Of a stretch of DNA of 64,000 nucleotides, positions 18,615-27,042 are shown piece after piece; position 1 is the first letter of the stretch; every line of letters starts with the position of its first letter. The position numbers and the translations under genes are program-made. The DNA lies in assembly GCF_009831575.1 (NCBI RefSeq), contig NZ_WUUT01000002.1:1-64000 (forward strand), in the 5' to 3' direction. Origin of the DNA: Halovenus carboxidivorans. GTDB taxonomy: Archaea; Halobacteriota; Halobacteria; Halobacteriales; Haloarculaceae. A model generated the notes under the pieces. It saw only the letters and a list, made by a program, of their open reading frames with translations. It ran no database searches and was not told the origin of the DNA.

Positions 18615-20327
18615 TCACTCGTCGAGGATTTCGTCGAGGATGCTCTGTTGGGCGCGACGGAGGTGGTTGTGCAGCGTCGGTGAGGAGATATCCATCGATT
18701 CGGCGAGGTCCTCGGCGGTGCTCTCGCGCGGCCACTCGAAGTAGCCGGCGTGGTAGGCCGTTCGGATCACGTCCCGCTGTTTCTCCGTCAACTGTTCGTC
18801 GAGGAAATCACCGTGGGCGGGAGCAGTGCCGTTCGTCGTCGTCCGCTCCTGTTTGCTGCGGAGGTCGGCGCCGAACGTATCGTGGAGGGAGTCGTGAATC
18901 GCCCGCAGATCTGTTTCCGGCGCGAGTTCGCAGGTGAGCGTCGCCTGGCCGTCCGCTATCGTGAGGGCGGTGACTGTCCCGCCGCGGTCGGTGATCGTCA
19001 ACAGCGGGGAGGCCCGCGAGAGCGCGAGTTCGAGGACACCGCCGGACTCGTCGCTTCGGACCAATCGCGCGCTGTCGATACCGTCGATATCGGTCGCCGC
19101 CTCCAGGGCCTGTTGTGCCGGTGTCTGTTCGAGGTGGACGAAACAGAGCAGTCCCGCGTCGGTCGGTACGGCGCCGTCCAGGGTCAGCGAGGAGGCAAGC
19201 GACTGCGAGAGGTCGACGAGGGCCGCCCTGTGGTCGTCGTACTGGAACGTGACTTCGAGGACGACCCCGCCGAGGAGCAACTGTTTGCGGTCGACTGCGG
19301 TCAGCGCGAATCCGACCTGGCGTCCGAGCATCTCCAGCGCGGTCCGTTCGGGGTCGTCGAAGGCGCTGCTGGACTCGGACTGGACGACGAGCACACCGTG
19401 TTCGGTGTCGCCGTGAGCGATGGGGACGGCGGCCAACAGCCCGGATTCCTCGTAGTCGGCCGCCGGTCCCGGGTCGTTCGGGGCGACGAACGAGCGTCCC
19501 GTCTGGAGGGTTCGTCTGGCGATTCCCGAATCCCCCGCACCCTCGAACCGCTCCGGTGACCCGCCCGCGTGTCTCCGGACGACGACCCGGTCGCGTTTCG
19601 GGTCCGCTTCGAGAATCCAGGCCGCGGCGTACTGGTCGGCGGTCAACTGCTGACAGACCTGCCGTTCGACCGCCGACCGCGAGTTCGCCGGCGCCAGCGA
19701 GTCGACGATGCGGTCGATGCTGTCGACGACCTCGGGAAGCCGCCTGTCGGGGGCTGATTCGTTGTCGAGACGCTCGAAGGCCGCGGTCACCTCGGCCGTC
19801 GAGGGGCGAGAGAGCGCGGAGAGCAGCGAATCGACGCCTTCCCATCCGCCGACCGCGGTCACGACTCGAACGTCGACGCCGTGGTCGACCAGCAGTCTGT
19901 GTGCGAAATACTGCCGGAGAGTCGCCGGCGTCACGTCTTCGAGTTCGGGGAGGTCCGTCTCGGCTCTCGCGCGCTCCGTGATCTCCGCCACGAGCATCTG
20001 CAGTCGCCGCTCGCTCACGTCGATCACGGGGTCGCCCGAGTCGATGTCGTTCGAGTTGACGTACTGCCAGAACTCGCGTGCGAGGTCGGTGAGAAGCGGG
20101 ACTGTCCGCTCGCCGCCGTCGGCCTCTCGGACGGTCAGAAGATAGCGCGGTGTCGCGTCCTCGCCTCGGTCGGTCACATCTGCCGGCCTGATCCGCGTGA
20201 TCTCGCCGGCCCGAACGCCCGCCTCTCCCGCCAGCCGGACGAGCAACTCCTCCCGGTGGGTCCGACACGAGCGGCGTAGCCGTTCGTATCCGCGCGCGGA
20301 CAGTCGCGGGTTGTCCTCCCCATCCAT
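18615..20327 (-). CDS. Bat-type transcriptional regulator with degenerate tyrosine-recombinase N-terminal domain
   Basis: A 570-residue protein in three parts. Residues 1-180 have the tyrosine-recombinase fold pattern: R39 in AGVRAGE and R138 in TPATLRQYFAHRL match the two catalytic arginines, but the usual His before R138 is A135, the LGH His is G161, and no Tyr follows. Catalysis is therefore unlikely. Residues about 190-350 are a GAF domain, about 350-500 the bacterio-opsin-activator domain, and 515-565 an HTH_10 helix-turn-helix (LTEKQRDVIRTAYHAGYFEWPRE). It sits between two acs genes, all on one strand, so control of acetate activation is the likely role. Reading from 20417 adds a stretch without support; the ATG at 20327 is preferred. 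Confidence 0.85.
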   Translation of the reverse strand: MDGEDNPRLSARGYERLRRSCRTHREELLVRLAGEAGVRAGEITRIRPADVTDRGEDATPRYLLTVREADGGERTVPLLTDLAREFWQYVNSNDIDSGDPVIDVSERRLQMLVAEITERARAETDLPELEDVTPATLRQYFAHRLLVDHGVDVRVVTAVGGWEGVDSLLSALSRPSTAEVTAAFERLDNESAPDRRLPEVVDSIDRIVDSLAPANSRSAVERQVCQQLTADQYAAAWILEADPKRDRVVVRRHAGGSPERFEGAGDSGIARRTLQTGRSFVAPNDPGPAADYEESGLLAAVPIAHGDTEHGVLVVQSESSSAFDDPERTALEMLGRQVGFALTAVDRKQLLLGGVVLEVTFQYDDHRAALVDLSQSLASSLTLDGAVPTDAGLLCFVHLEQTPAQQALEAATDIDGIDSARLVRSDESGGVLELALSRASPLLTITDRGGTVTALTIADGQATLTCELAPETDLRAIHDSLHDTFGADLRSKQERTTTNGTAPAHGDFLDEQLTEKQRDVIRTAYHAGYFEWPRESTAEDLAESMDISSPTLHNHLRRAQQSILDEILDE

Positions 20328-20472
20328 TTCGGATCTATTCAACAGCCCGAAACTGAAAAAGTTGACTGACGGGAGTCGGGCCGAACGTGTTCCCGAAACT
20401 CCGCGAGGTGATCTCACAGACGGCGGCAGTGTTTCGCTTCTCTAAACATTACCGAAACGGAGCACGAGATAG

Positions 20473-22416
20473 TCAGTCACTCTGGGTGGCGGATTCGATC
20501 TCTCCGACGACTTCGGGATTTCGCAGCGCGCTCGTGTCACCGAGTTCGTTGCCGTGAGCGATATCGGACAGGAGCCGTCGCATGATCTTCCCGGAACTGG
20601 TCTTCGGAAGCTCCGGGGTGAAGACGATCCGATCCGGCCGGGCGAACGAGCCGATCTGTGTTTCCACGGCCTGATAGATCGCCTCCCGAAGCGCCAGTTC
20701 GTCGGCGGCGTCCGTGTCGGGGTTGGCGTAGGCGTAGATGCCCTGGTCCCGGCCGTCGTAGCCGCTGACAACTGCCGCCTCTGCGATGCCCTCGACGCCG
20801 ACGATCACGGATTCGAGTTCCAGCGTCCCGTATCGCCGCCCCGAGACGTTAATCACGTCGTCGACGCGGCCGAGAATCGTGACGTACCCCTCGTCGTCGA
20901 CGACAGCGCCGTCGCCGGTCATGTACGCCCACTCCGAGTCCGGGAGCACGCCGCTGGTCTCGGCCCACCGCGTCTCCTCGGAGAGTTCCCGGGGCATCCC
21001 GGGCCAGGGCGTCTCGATTGCGAGGTAGCCGCCGGTGTTCGGATCGACTTCCGCCCCGGTTTCGTCGACGACAGTCGCCTCGATGCCGGGGAGGGCCGGT
21101 CCCGCGGTGCCGGGTTGCATCTCGTCGACACCGGGGATGGTGGTGATCAGGTGGCCGCCGGTTTCGGTCTGCCACCAGGTGTCGACGACCGGGCACTCCC
21201 CGCCGCCGACGTGTTCGTACAGCCACTGCCAGACGTCCGGGTTGATCGGTTCGCCGACGGTCCCCAGCAGGCGCAGGCTGGAGAGGTCGTACTCCTCGGG
21301 ATACTCCTCGCCCCACTTCATGAACGTGCGGATCGCCGTCGGCGAGGTGTAGAGGATGTCGACGGCGTGTTTCTCGATCAGTTCCCAGAGTTTCGTCCGC
21401 GGCGGCTGGTCAGCCTCGCCCTCCCGCAGCAGGACCGTCGTCCCCAGCGCGAGCGGGCCGTAGACGATGTACGAGTGGCCGGTGATCCAGCCGAGGTCCG
21501 CGGTGCAGAGGTAGGTGTCACTGGGCTCGATGTCCAGAACGGCGTGACTCGTCCAGGCGGTGTGTGCGAGATACCCACCCGTCGTGTGGGTCACGCGTTT
21601 CGGTTCGCCGGTCGTCCCCGACGTGTAAATCAAAAAGAGTTCGTCGGTCGCGTCTCGGGGGACGGGATCGACCGTCTCGCCGCGGTGGTCGGCAAGCAGC
21701 CGTCGGTACTGGTGTTCGTCCGCGCCGAGGGGGTACTGGTGGTTGTCGCCGAGGCGGTCGACGACGACCGTCGTCACGTCCTGATCGAGTCCGGCGCGGA
21801 CCGTCTCCGCGCGGTTGGTCAGCGAGACGGCGTCACCGCGGCGGTAGTAACCGTCACTGACGACGAGATACGACGAGTTCGACTCCGCCATCCGCGTCGC
21901 CAGCGCCTCCGCCGAGAAACCGGCGTAGACGACAGCGTGGACGGCGCCGATCCGGGCACAGGCGAGCATCGTCACGAGGAGTTCGGGGATGACGGGCATA
22001 TGCAGCGTCACCACGTCGCCCTCCTCGACGCCGAGTTCTCGAAGCCCGGCGGCGACGGCGTTCACCTTCCGGGAGAGTTCGAGGTACGTGTCGGTTCGAG
22101 TCTCGCCGAGTTGCCCCTCCCAGACCAGCGCGCGCTGGTTCTTGCGCTCGTCGAGATGGCGATCCAGACAGTTGACAGAGGCGTTTAGCTGGCCGTCTGG
22201 AAACCAGTCACAGGCTTCGGCGTCGAACACTGTCCGGTACGGACGGTCCCACGTAAGGAGATCACCGGCCATCTCCCACGCGTCGACGCCCTCCTCGGTG
22301 AACCGGCGTAGCTGTCCCGGGGTAACGTTCGCTTGCTCGGCGAACGACTCCGGGACTGCGACCCGATCCGCGGGCAACTCCTCGGTTTCGATCTCGAACT
22401 CCTCACCGCCAAGCAT
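20473..22416 (-). CDS. acs: acetyl-CoA synthetase (AMP-forming), copy 2
   Basis: A full-length AMP-forming acyl-CoA synthetase of 647 residues from the ATG at 22416. YTSGTTGEPKRVTH, DTWWQTETGG and PKTSSGK (K610) are present. A TATAA sequence at 22449-22453 on the opposite strand is about 33 bp before this ATG and favours it over the ATG at 22467, which lies upstream of the box. Several loop differences from copy 1 suggest a different short-chain acid or a different expression window. It is 145 bp upstream of the Bat-type regulator, on the same strand. Confidence 0.9.
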   Translation of the reverse strand: MLGGEEFEIETEELPADRVAVPESFAEQANVTPGQLRRFTEEGVDAWEMAGDLLTWDRPYRTVFDAEACDWFPDGQLNASVNCLDRHLDERKNQRALVWEGQLGETRTDTYLELSRKVNAVAAGLRELGVEEGDVVTLHMPVIPELLVTMLACARIGAVHAVVYAGFSAEALATRMAESNSSYLVVSDGYYRRGDAVSLTNRAETVRAGLDQDVTTVVVDRLGDNHQYPLGADEHQYRRLLADHRGETVDPVPRDATDELFLIYTSGTTGEPKRVTHTTGGYLAHTAWTSHAVLDIEPSDTYLCTADLGWITGHSYIVYGPLALGTTVLLREGEADQPPRTKLWELIEKHAVDILYTSPTAIRTFMKWGEEYPEEYDLSSLRLLGTVGEPINPDVWQWLYEHVGGGECPVVDTWWQTETGGHLITTIPGVDEMQPGTAGPALPGIEATVVDETGAEVDPNTGGYLAIETPWPGMPRELSEETRWAETSGVLPDSEWAYMTGDGAVVDDEGYVTILGRVDDVINVSGRRYGTLELESVIVGVEGIAEAAVVSGYDGRDQGIYAYANPDTDAADELALREAIYQAVETQIGSFARPDRIVFTPELPKTSSGKIMRRLLSDIAHGNELGDTSALRNPEVVGEIESATQSD

Positions 22417-22448
22417 CTGTTCGTATGCGAAAACTACGGCTTCCCCTG

Positions 22449-22453
22449 TATAA
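22449..22453 (-). promoter_or_regulatory. TATA box of acs copy 2
   Basis: The minus strand reads GCTTATACAGG across this site. The position, 33-37 bp before the ATG at 22416, places the transcription start a few bases upstream of that codon. Confidence 0.5.
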
Positions 22454-22535
22454 GCGTTGGCACACATTTGAACTGTCTGATACTGGCTTCCGCGAGCCGC
22501 GGCGGTTTTGTCACCCGAGCACGAACTATCGGCCG

Positions 22536-23348
22536 ATGATCACGCTGAGTTCGGACTTCGGCTCGCCGTATCCGGCCGCGATGAAAGGCGTCATCAGCCA
22601 GTGGACCGACGCTCGGCTGATCGACGTGAGCCACGACCTCCCGCGGCAGGACCTCCGCCAGAGCGCGTTCTGGCTGCGCGAGACGCTGCCGTATTTCCCG
22701 CCGGCGGTCCATCTCGCGGTGATCGACCCCGGCGTCGGGACCGACCGCGACGCCGTCGTGATCCGGGCCGGGGGACACGCGCTGGTCGGCCCCGACAACG
22801 GCGTCCTGCTGCCGGCCGCTCGGGCACTCGGCGGCGAGAGCGTCGAGATCTTCCGCGTCGAGACCCGCGACGAGACCGCCGAGGGGACCGACAGAACCCA
22901 CTGGCCGCCGCGGCTCGCGAGTTCGACCTTTCACGGCCGGGACGTGTTCGCGCCGACCGCCGCGCGCGTCCACGAGATCGGGACCGACGGACTGGACGAC
23001 GACGACGCGTTCACCAGACACGACGGGTACGAGTCGCTCCGGTTCCCGGAGCCGGTCGTCTCGGAGAGCGCAGCGACCGGCACGATTCTCGCGGTCGACG
23101 ACTTCGGGAACGCCATCAGTAACGTCCCGGCGTCGTTCGTCGACGGCGCGTTCGGCGGCGCGATCCAGGTCAACGACGAGACCGCCCCGCTCGCGCGGTC
23201 GTACGCGCACGTCGAGGCCGGACAGCGACTGGTCACGGTCGGGAGCCACGGGAACCTCGAGTTGGCGGTCAACCAGGGGCGGGGAACCGACGCGTTCGGC
23301 CTGGACGCGGGCGATGATGTACATTTCGCGCTGGGGAGTCGGTCGTGA
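22536..23348 (+). CDS. SAM hydroxide adenosyltransferase (DUF62 family)
   Basis: A 270-residue protein of the fluorinase/SAM hydrolase fold. MITLSSDFG at the start, VIDPGVGTDRD, GPDNGVLLPA and the C-terminal IDDFGN-like and GSHGNLELAVN segments fit. Such enzymes convert S-adenosylmethionine to adenosine and methionine using water; the cellular purpose is unclear. The ATG at 22536 gives the standard family start. The gene is divergent from acs copy 2 and followed by a tiny zinc-finger gene. Confidence 0.88.
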   Translation: MITLSSDFGSPYPAAMKGVISQWTDARLIDVSHDLPRQDLRQSAFWLRETLPYFPPAVHLAVIDPGVGTDRDAVVIRAGGHALVGPDNGVLLPAARALGGESVEIFRVETRDETAEGTDRTHWPPRLASSTFHGRDVFAPTAARVHEIGTDGLDDDDAFTRHDGYESLRFPEPVVSESAATGTILAVDDFGNAISNVPASFVDGAFGGAIQVNDETAPLARSYAHVEAGQRLVTVGSHGNLELAVNQGRGTDAFGLDAGDDVHFALGSRS

Positions 23349-23416
23349 GTGAGTAGTTGCGTCGTACTTGCGAGAACCATAATGATTAATAGTCTACGTC
23401 GATTGGATACGGTTGC

Positions 23417-23551
23417 ATGTACGAGATCATGTGCGAAAGTTGCGGTAAGATCGGCTTCCACCCCTCCCGCGTCGCGGCGGAGTCCCGAGCGGAGACTCAC
23501 ATCGACGACACGGGTCACGACTGCTCGATTGTGGAGATGGGCGACGTATAA
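23417..23551 (+). CDS. 44-residue zinc-finger microprotein
   Basis: A short gene with ATG at 23417 and TAA at 23549-23551. C6 and C9 (CESC) are followed by H28, H34 and C36, so a zinc site such as C2HC is plausible. The TTAATAG TATA-like element at 23386-23392 lies 25-31 bp before the ATG, as for a leaderless transcript. Codon use has the G/C-ending third positions of its neighbours. Haloarchaea contain many such small CPxCG-type or related zinc-finger proteins; function unknown. Confidence 0.62.
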   Translation: MYEIMCESCGKIGFHPSRVAAESRAETHIDDTGHDCSIVEMGDV

Positions 23552-23623
23552 GGTCTCGTTTTTCGTCTCAGGTACCGGAGTTCAGTTTCACGCCGGCCAC
23601 AGCGTCGGCTGTACCGTCGACAC

Positions 23624-24637
23624 TCACAGCCGACTCCGAGCACCGGCGACGACCAGCGGCAGCGTGATCGTCGCGTCGGCGTAGACGGAGACGTTTCGCG
23701 CCGACTTCTCCAGTTTCCCCCACGAGCGGGCCTCGTCCAGCGTCGCGCCGGAGAGGCCGCCCGTCTGTGGGGGATCCATCGTCAGTTGAACGGCGTAGTC
23801 GTACGCTCCGGGCACGACGAGCATCGTCTGCAGGACGTAGTTTTTCGGGACGCCGCCGCCGACGATCATCGCCCCCGCCTGGTCGGCCTCGTAGGCCACG
23901 TCGTTCAGCCCCGTCATGTCCGAGAGCGCGTCGAGCGAAAACTCGGAGGTCTGGCTGTACATCCACGCCTGGAGGCCGAGCACGGAGTCCTGCACCGCGG
24001 GGCAGTAGACCGGTACGTCGTGTTCGTAGGCCGCGGCGGCGATGCCGACCCCTTCCTCGATGTCCTCGCTGTCGTTGATCTCGCTGTTGGCCTTCCCGAG
24101 CTGTTCGGTGAAGCGCTGGATGCTGACGACGCCCTCCGACTCCAGAGGCGGGAACACCTCCTCGCGGAGGTGCTCCTCGAACAGCGCGAAGTGCTCCTGC
24201 GGGAGATAGACGTTGTAGATCCGGTCGACCCCCTCGTCGCGGAGCTGTTCGTCGTACTCCGTCGTATCGATCTGTGACTCCCCGAGTTCGCCGTGGTGGT
24301 GCTTGCCACCGATGGCCTCGATGGTGTCGTGGGTGAGGTTCGCGCCCGTCGTGACTAAAGCGTCGATGTGGCCGTCCCGGATCAGATCGGCCACGATCTG
24401 TCGCATCCCCGAGGGGACCATCGCGCCCGCCAGCCCGAACACGTTGGTCACGTCGCCGGAGAGCATCTCCGCGTAGATGTCGACGGCCTCGTTGATCTGG
24501 GCCGCGCCGATGCCGGCGTGGCCGTACTGGTCGATCAGTTCGTCGACGGTCATCGCCCCGTCGACGTCGGCGTGGCCGATCGGATCGTGCTCGAACTCCT
24601 CGCGCTCGGGGTGGTCGTCGGAATCGTCCTCGGTCAT
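23624..24637 (-). CDS. dys: deoxyhypusine synthase
   Basis: Transfers the aminobutyl group of spermidine (in many archaea possibly agmatine-derived) to a lysine of aIF5A, using NAD. The 337-residue length fits. NVFGLAGAMVPSGM, VTTGANLTHD and the EARSWGKLEK segment, which carries the lysine of the enzyme intermediate, are recognisable. A short acidic N-terminal extension of about 20 residues is typical of the halophile. It is monocistronic, with 173 bp to the next gene upstream, where I see only a likely promoter. Confidence 0.93.
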   Translation of the reverse strand: MTEDDSDDHPEREEFEHDPIGHADVDGAMTVDELIDQYGHAGIGAAQINEAVDIYAEMLSGDVTNVFGLAGAMVPSGMRQIVADLIRDGHIDALVTTGANLTHDTIEAIGGKHHHGELGESQIDTTEYDEQLRDEGVDRIYNVYLPQEHFALFEEHLREEVFPPLESEGVVSIQRFTEQLGKANSEINDSEDIEEGVGIAAAAYEHDVPVYCPAVQDSVLGLQAWMYSQTSEFSLDALSDMTGLNDVAYEADQAGAMIVGGGVPKNYVLQTMLVVPGAYDYAVQLTMDPPQTGGLSGATLDEARSWGKLEKSARNVSVYADATITLPLVVAGARSRL

Positions 24638-24810
24638 TGTCTATCTCTGTCGTGGCCGGAGGTTTCAACTGCTCGGTTGCGCCCCGACTGCCGCGGGCGA
24701 GCGTGCCGCTTCTGGCCTCGTAGCTTCGGATACCCCCGCGTCTGCGACACCGATAACCGAATCGAGGAGTCGAGAGCGGAGACGCCGGATCCGGCGTGGG
24801 AGCGTCGGCG

Positions 24811-25578
24811 TTACAGACCCGTCGGGTGGTCGATAAACGCCGTTTCGATATCCCAGTCGGCGACGAGATTCCGGAGCGCGCGGACCCCGAAGGTCTCCGT
24901 CGCGTAGTGGCCGCCGAGCACGACGTTGATCCCCGACTCCCTGGCTTCGTGGTAGACGTTCTGTTTGCCCTCACCGGTGAGCAACAGATCGGCACCGACA
25001 TCGAGGGCCTCGTCCAGCCAGTCGACGCCGCTGCCGGTGACGACCGCCACGTCTCGGATCTCGCTGGGTCCGAATTCGAGCGCCCGTACCTCTTGATCGG
25101 CAGTGTCCAGTTCCGCCGAGAGCATCTCCGTGATCTCCGAGAGCGGTTTCGACTCCGAAAACCGCCCTCGCTGGCCGATGTACTCGCCGCCGTGGGTGCC
25201 GAACGGCTCCCGGTCGGAGAGGCCGAGCAGGTCCGCGATACCGGCGGCATTTCCCAGTTCCTGATGACCGTCCAGCGGGAGGTGTGCCGCGTACAGCGCG
25301 ACGTCGTTGTCGATTGCGGCGCTGATGCGGTCGTACTGTCTGCCGGTGACGCGCTCGATGCCGCCCCACGAGATGCCGTGGTGGACGACCAGCACGTCCG
25401 CGTCTCGGTCGGCCGCGCGCTCGATCGTCTCGACGGCGCCGTCGACGGCGAACGCTGCCCGGTCGACCACTCGGTCGTCGGGGCCGATCTGGAGGCCGTT
25501 TGCGCTGGCGTCCGTGCCGGCGTACGCCTCGACGTCCAGCCGTTCGTTGAGGCGGTCAGCGAACTCCTGTGTGTCCAT
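24811..25578 (-). CDS. Nif3-like dinuclear metal-binding protein
   Basis: A 255-residue member of the Nif3/GTP cyclohydrolase I type 2 (YbgI) family, which forms hexamers with two metals per subunit. Metal-ligand segments VVHHGISWG (near 65) and GGHYATE (near 225) are present. The ATG at 25578 gives the typical family start; the upstream in-frame extension overlaps the next gene. It ends a co-directional run with cofD, a Dus-like, a CitG-like and a DUF447 gene (37-bp gap), so a link to pterin or F420-type cofactor chemistry is possible. The reaction is not established for the family. Confidence 0.87.
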   Translation of the reverse strand: MDTQEFADRLNERLDVEAYAGTDASANGLQIGPDDRVVDRAAFAVDGAVETIERAADRDADVLVVHHGISWGGIERVTGRQYDRISAAIDNDVALYAAHLPLDGHQELGNAAGIADLLGLSDREPFGTHGGEYIGQRGRFSESKPLSEITEMLSAELDTADQEVRALEFGPSEIRDVAVVTGSGVDWLDEALDVGADLLLTGEGKQNVYHEARESGINVVLGGHYATETFGVRALRNLVADWDIETAFIDHPTGL

Positions 25579-25615
25579 ACTCGCCGGATCGGTCGGGAGC
25601 CACGTATGCGTTCGG

Positions 25616-26185
25616 TTACTCCACTGCGTCACGAACCACGTCGAACGCCCTCTCGTGTCGCGGACCACCGCAACGCTCGACGACATCCTCGAAGTACGCG
25701 ATGCGCTCCCGCAGTCGCTCGCTGTCGTACCCCTCGACGCCGAGGCGGGACGCGGCGACGGTCGCCTCGACGACGGCCCCGTACGCCCGCGAGAACGTCG
25801 GGACCACCCGGGACTCGACGGCGGACCGCTCGGCCGGGAGCCGCCAGTCGACCCACTCCGTCCCGCCGTCAGAGCCGCTGTCGAGACGCTCGGGGCGTAC
25901 CTGCACCCACCCCTTGGCGTCGTCAAGCACGGGACTGTCGATTTCTGTGACGGTCAGTGCGGCCTCCGCGAACCGCACCGGATCGGTCGTGAACTGGACG
26001 TACCCCTGGCCGCGCTCGCGGAAGTTTCGCCAGGTGCGAGTACGTCCCCACGTGCGTGCGGTCGGCGCTCCGCCCTCTTCGGGCGCGTGAACGCCGAGCG
26101 CGGCGACGTTCCAGCGGTCGTTCGGTCCGGGCGTCGTCACGAGCGTCTCGGTCACGCCGACGAGTTCGACCGGCCACGTACCCAT
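25616..26185 (-). CDS. DUF447 family protein
   Basis: A 189-residue protein of the DUF447 family, with a flavin-reductase-like split barrel N-terminus (WPVELVGVTETLVTT, NVAALGVHAPE) and a helical C-terminal part. The ATG at 26185 is used; a GTG at 26191 that overlaps the preceding stop is an alternative. From general knowledge, DUF447 genes sit near pterin and one-carbon cofactor genes in methanogens and some methylotrophs. Here the CitG-like gene precedes it with a few bases of separation. Confidence 0.8.
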   Translation of the reverse strand: MGTWPVELVGVTETLVTTPGPNDRWNVAALGVHAPEEGGAPTARTWGRTRTWRNFRERGQGYVQFTTDPVRFAEAALTVTEIDSPVLDDAKGWVQVRPERLDSGSDGGTEWVDWRLPAERSAVESRVVPTFSRAYGAVVEATVAASRLGVEGYDSERLRERIAYFEDVVERCGGPRHERAFDVVRDAVE

Positions 26186-26187
26186 GG

Positions 26188-27042
26188 TCACACCTCCAGA
26201 CCCCGTTCCAGCGCCACGAAGAATCCGCCAGCGATGAGATCCGCCGTCGTCCCGGGATTGATCCCACGGTCGACGAACTCCGCGGCCAGATCCTCCGGGG
26301 TCTCCTCGCCGTCGAGGGCGGCCGCCGCCCGCCGTTTCACCTCGCGGGCCGTCTCGCGGTCGTGTTGCGTGACGACGAACGTATCGATCTCTTCGGCCAG
26401 CAGTTCGAGGAAGACCCTCGCCGCGCGGTCGGTGACGGGGCCGTCTCGGTCTCTGATCCGGCGCGCGGTCTCGAAGGTCCGCTCGAAGCCACCGACGAAC
26501 TCCGCGGCTAGCCCGTCGATCTCAGCGCTGTCGGCCATCACGTCTTCGAGAGTGAGCCCCGCCTCCCGGAGCGCGGGTTCGGCCGCGGCGCCGCGGCGCA
26601 CGTCCGGTGCCGCAAGCTCCTCCGGCGGTTCGTCGACGGCCACGCTCACGTGCTCGAAGGCGCGGTAGAAGCCGACGGCGTCGTCGACAGTCGTCTCGCT
26701 GACGACCTCACCCGCCGCCTCGGGAGTGACGGTTCGCGCCCCCGTCTCCGCCCGGGTTCGGGCCGCAGCGACGACCAGCGGCGTGAGCAGCAGGATCGCC
26801 CCGAACTGCGTGTTGCCGCCGGACTGGCGGCTCATCCCCGCGATTGCCCGCTCGAAGGCCGCTCCGACCGGCCCGCCCTCGGCCGCGCGTTCGAGGCCCT
26901 CGCGCGCCCCCACCGCGCCGGTCACGAAGTGCTCGAACCGGAGGTCCGCGTACTCGTGCTCGCGGTCGACGTTGCCCGGTTTCGGCGTGCTCGACACCTC
27001 GAGCAACAGCGCGAGTTGGGCGTTGTCGGCGATCGACCTCAC
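26188..27042 (-). CDS. triphosphoribosyl-dephospho-CoA synthase-like protein (CitG family)
   Basis: A 284-residue all-helical protein of the CitG/MdcB family, shown by SSTPKPGNVDREHEYADL near the start and RQSGGNTQFGAILLLTPL. CitG makes the prosthetic group of citrate lyase, but no such lyase is seen here, so a different ATP-dependent reaction is likely. The GTG at 27042 overlaps the Dus-like stop (GTGA) and has a GGAGGTGG Shine-Dalgarno 10 nt before it; an upstream GTG at 27069 would place this motif inside the gene. The operon is with cofD, Dus-like and DUF447 genes. Confidence 0.78.
   Translation of the reverse strand: MRSIADNAQLALLLEVSSTPKPGNVDREHEYADLRFEHFVTGAVGAREGLERAAEGGPVGAAFERAIAGMSRQSGGNTQFGAILLLTPLVVAAARTRAETGARTVTPEAAGEVVSETTVDDAVGFYRAFEHVSVAVDEPPEELAAPDVRRGAAAEPALREAGLTLEDVMADSAEIDGLAAEFVGGFERTFETARRIRDRDGPVTDRAARVFLELLAEEIDTFVVTQHDRETAREVKRRAAAALDGEETPEDLAAEFVDRGINPGTTADLIAGGFFVALERGLEV

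Noticed and set aside
18615-20327. Integrase of a mobile element
   Set aside because: Catalytic His and Tyr are lost, the domain is fused to GAF, Bat and HTH_10, and no att-like repeats or other mobile genes lie nearby.
20554-22188. 544-residue plus-strand frame opposite acs copy 2
   Set aside because: Same reason: full-length Acs motifs lie on the other strand.
26188-27042. CitG as part of a citrate lyase system
   Set aside because: No citrate lyase or malonate decarboxylase subunits are present, and neighbours belong to F420-type cofactor genes.
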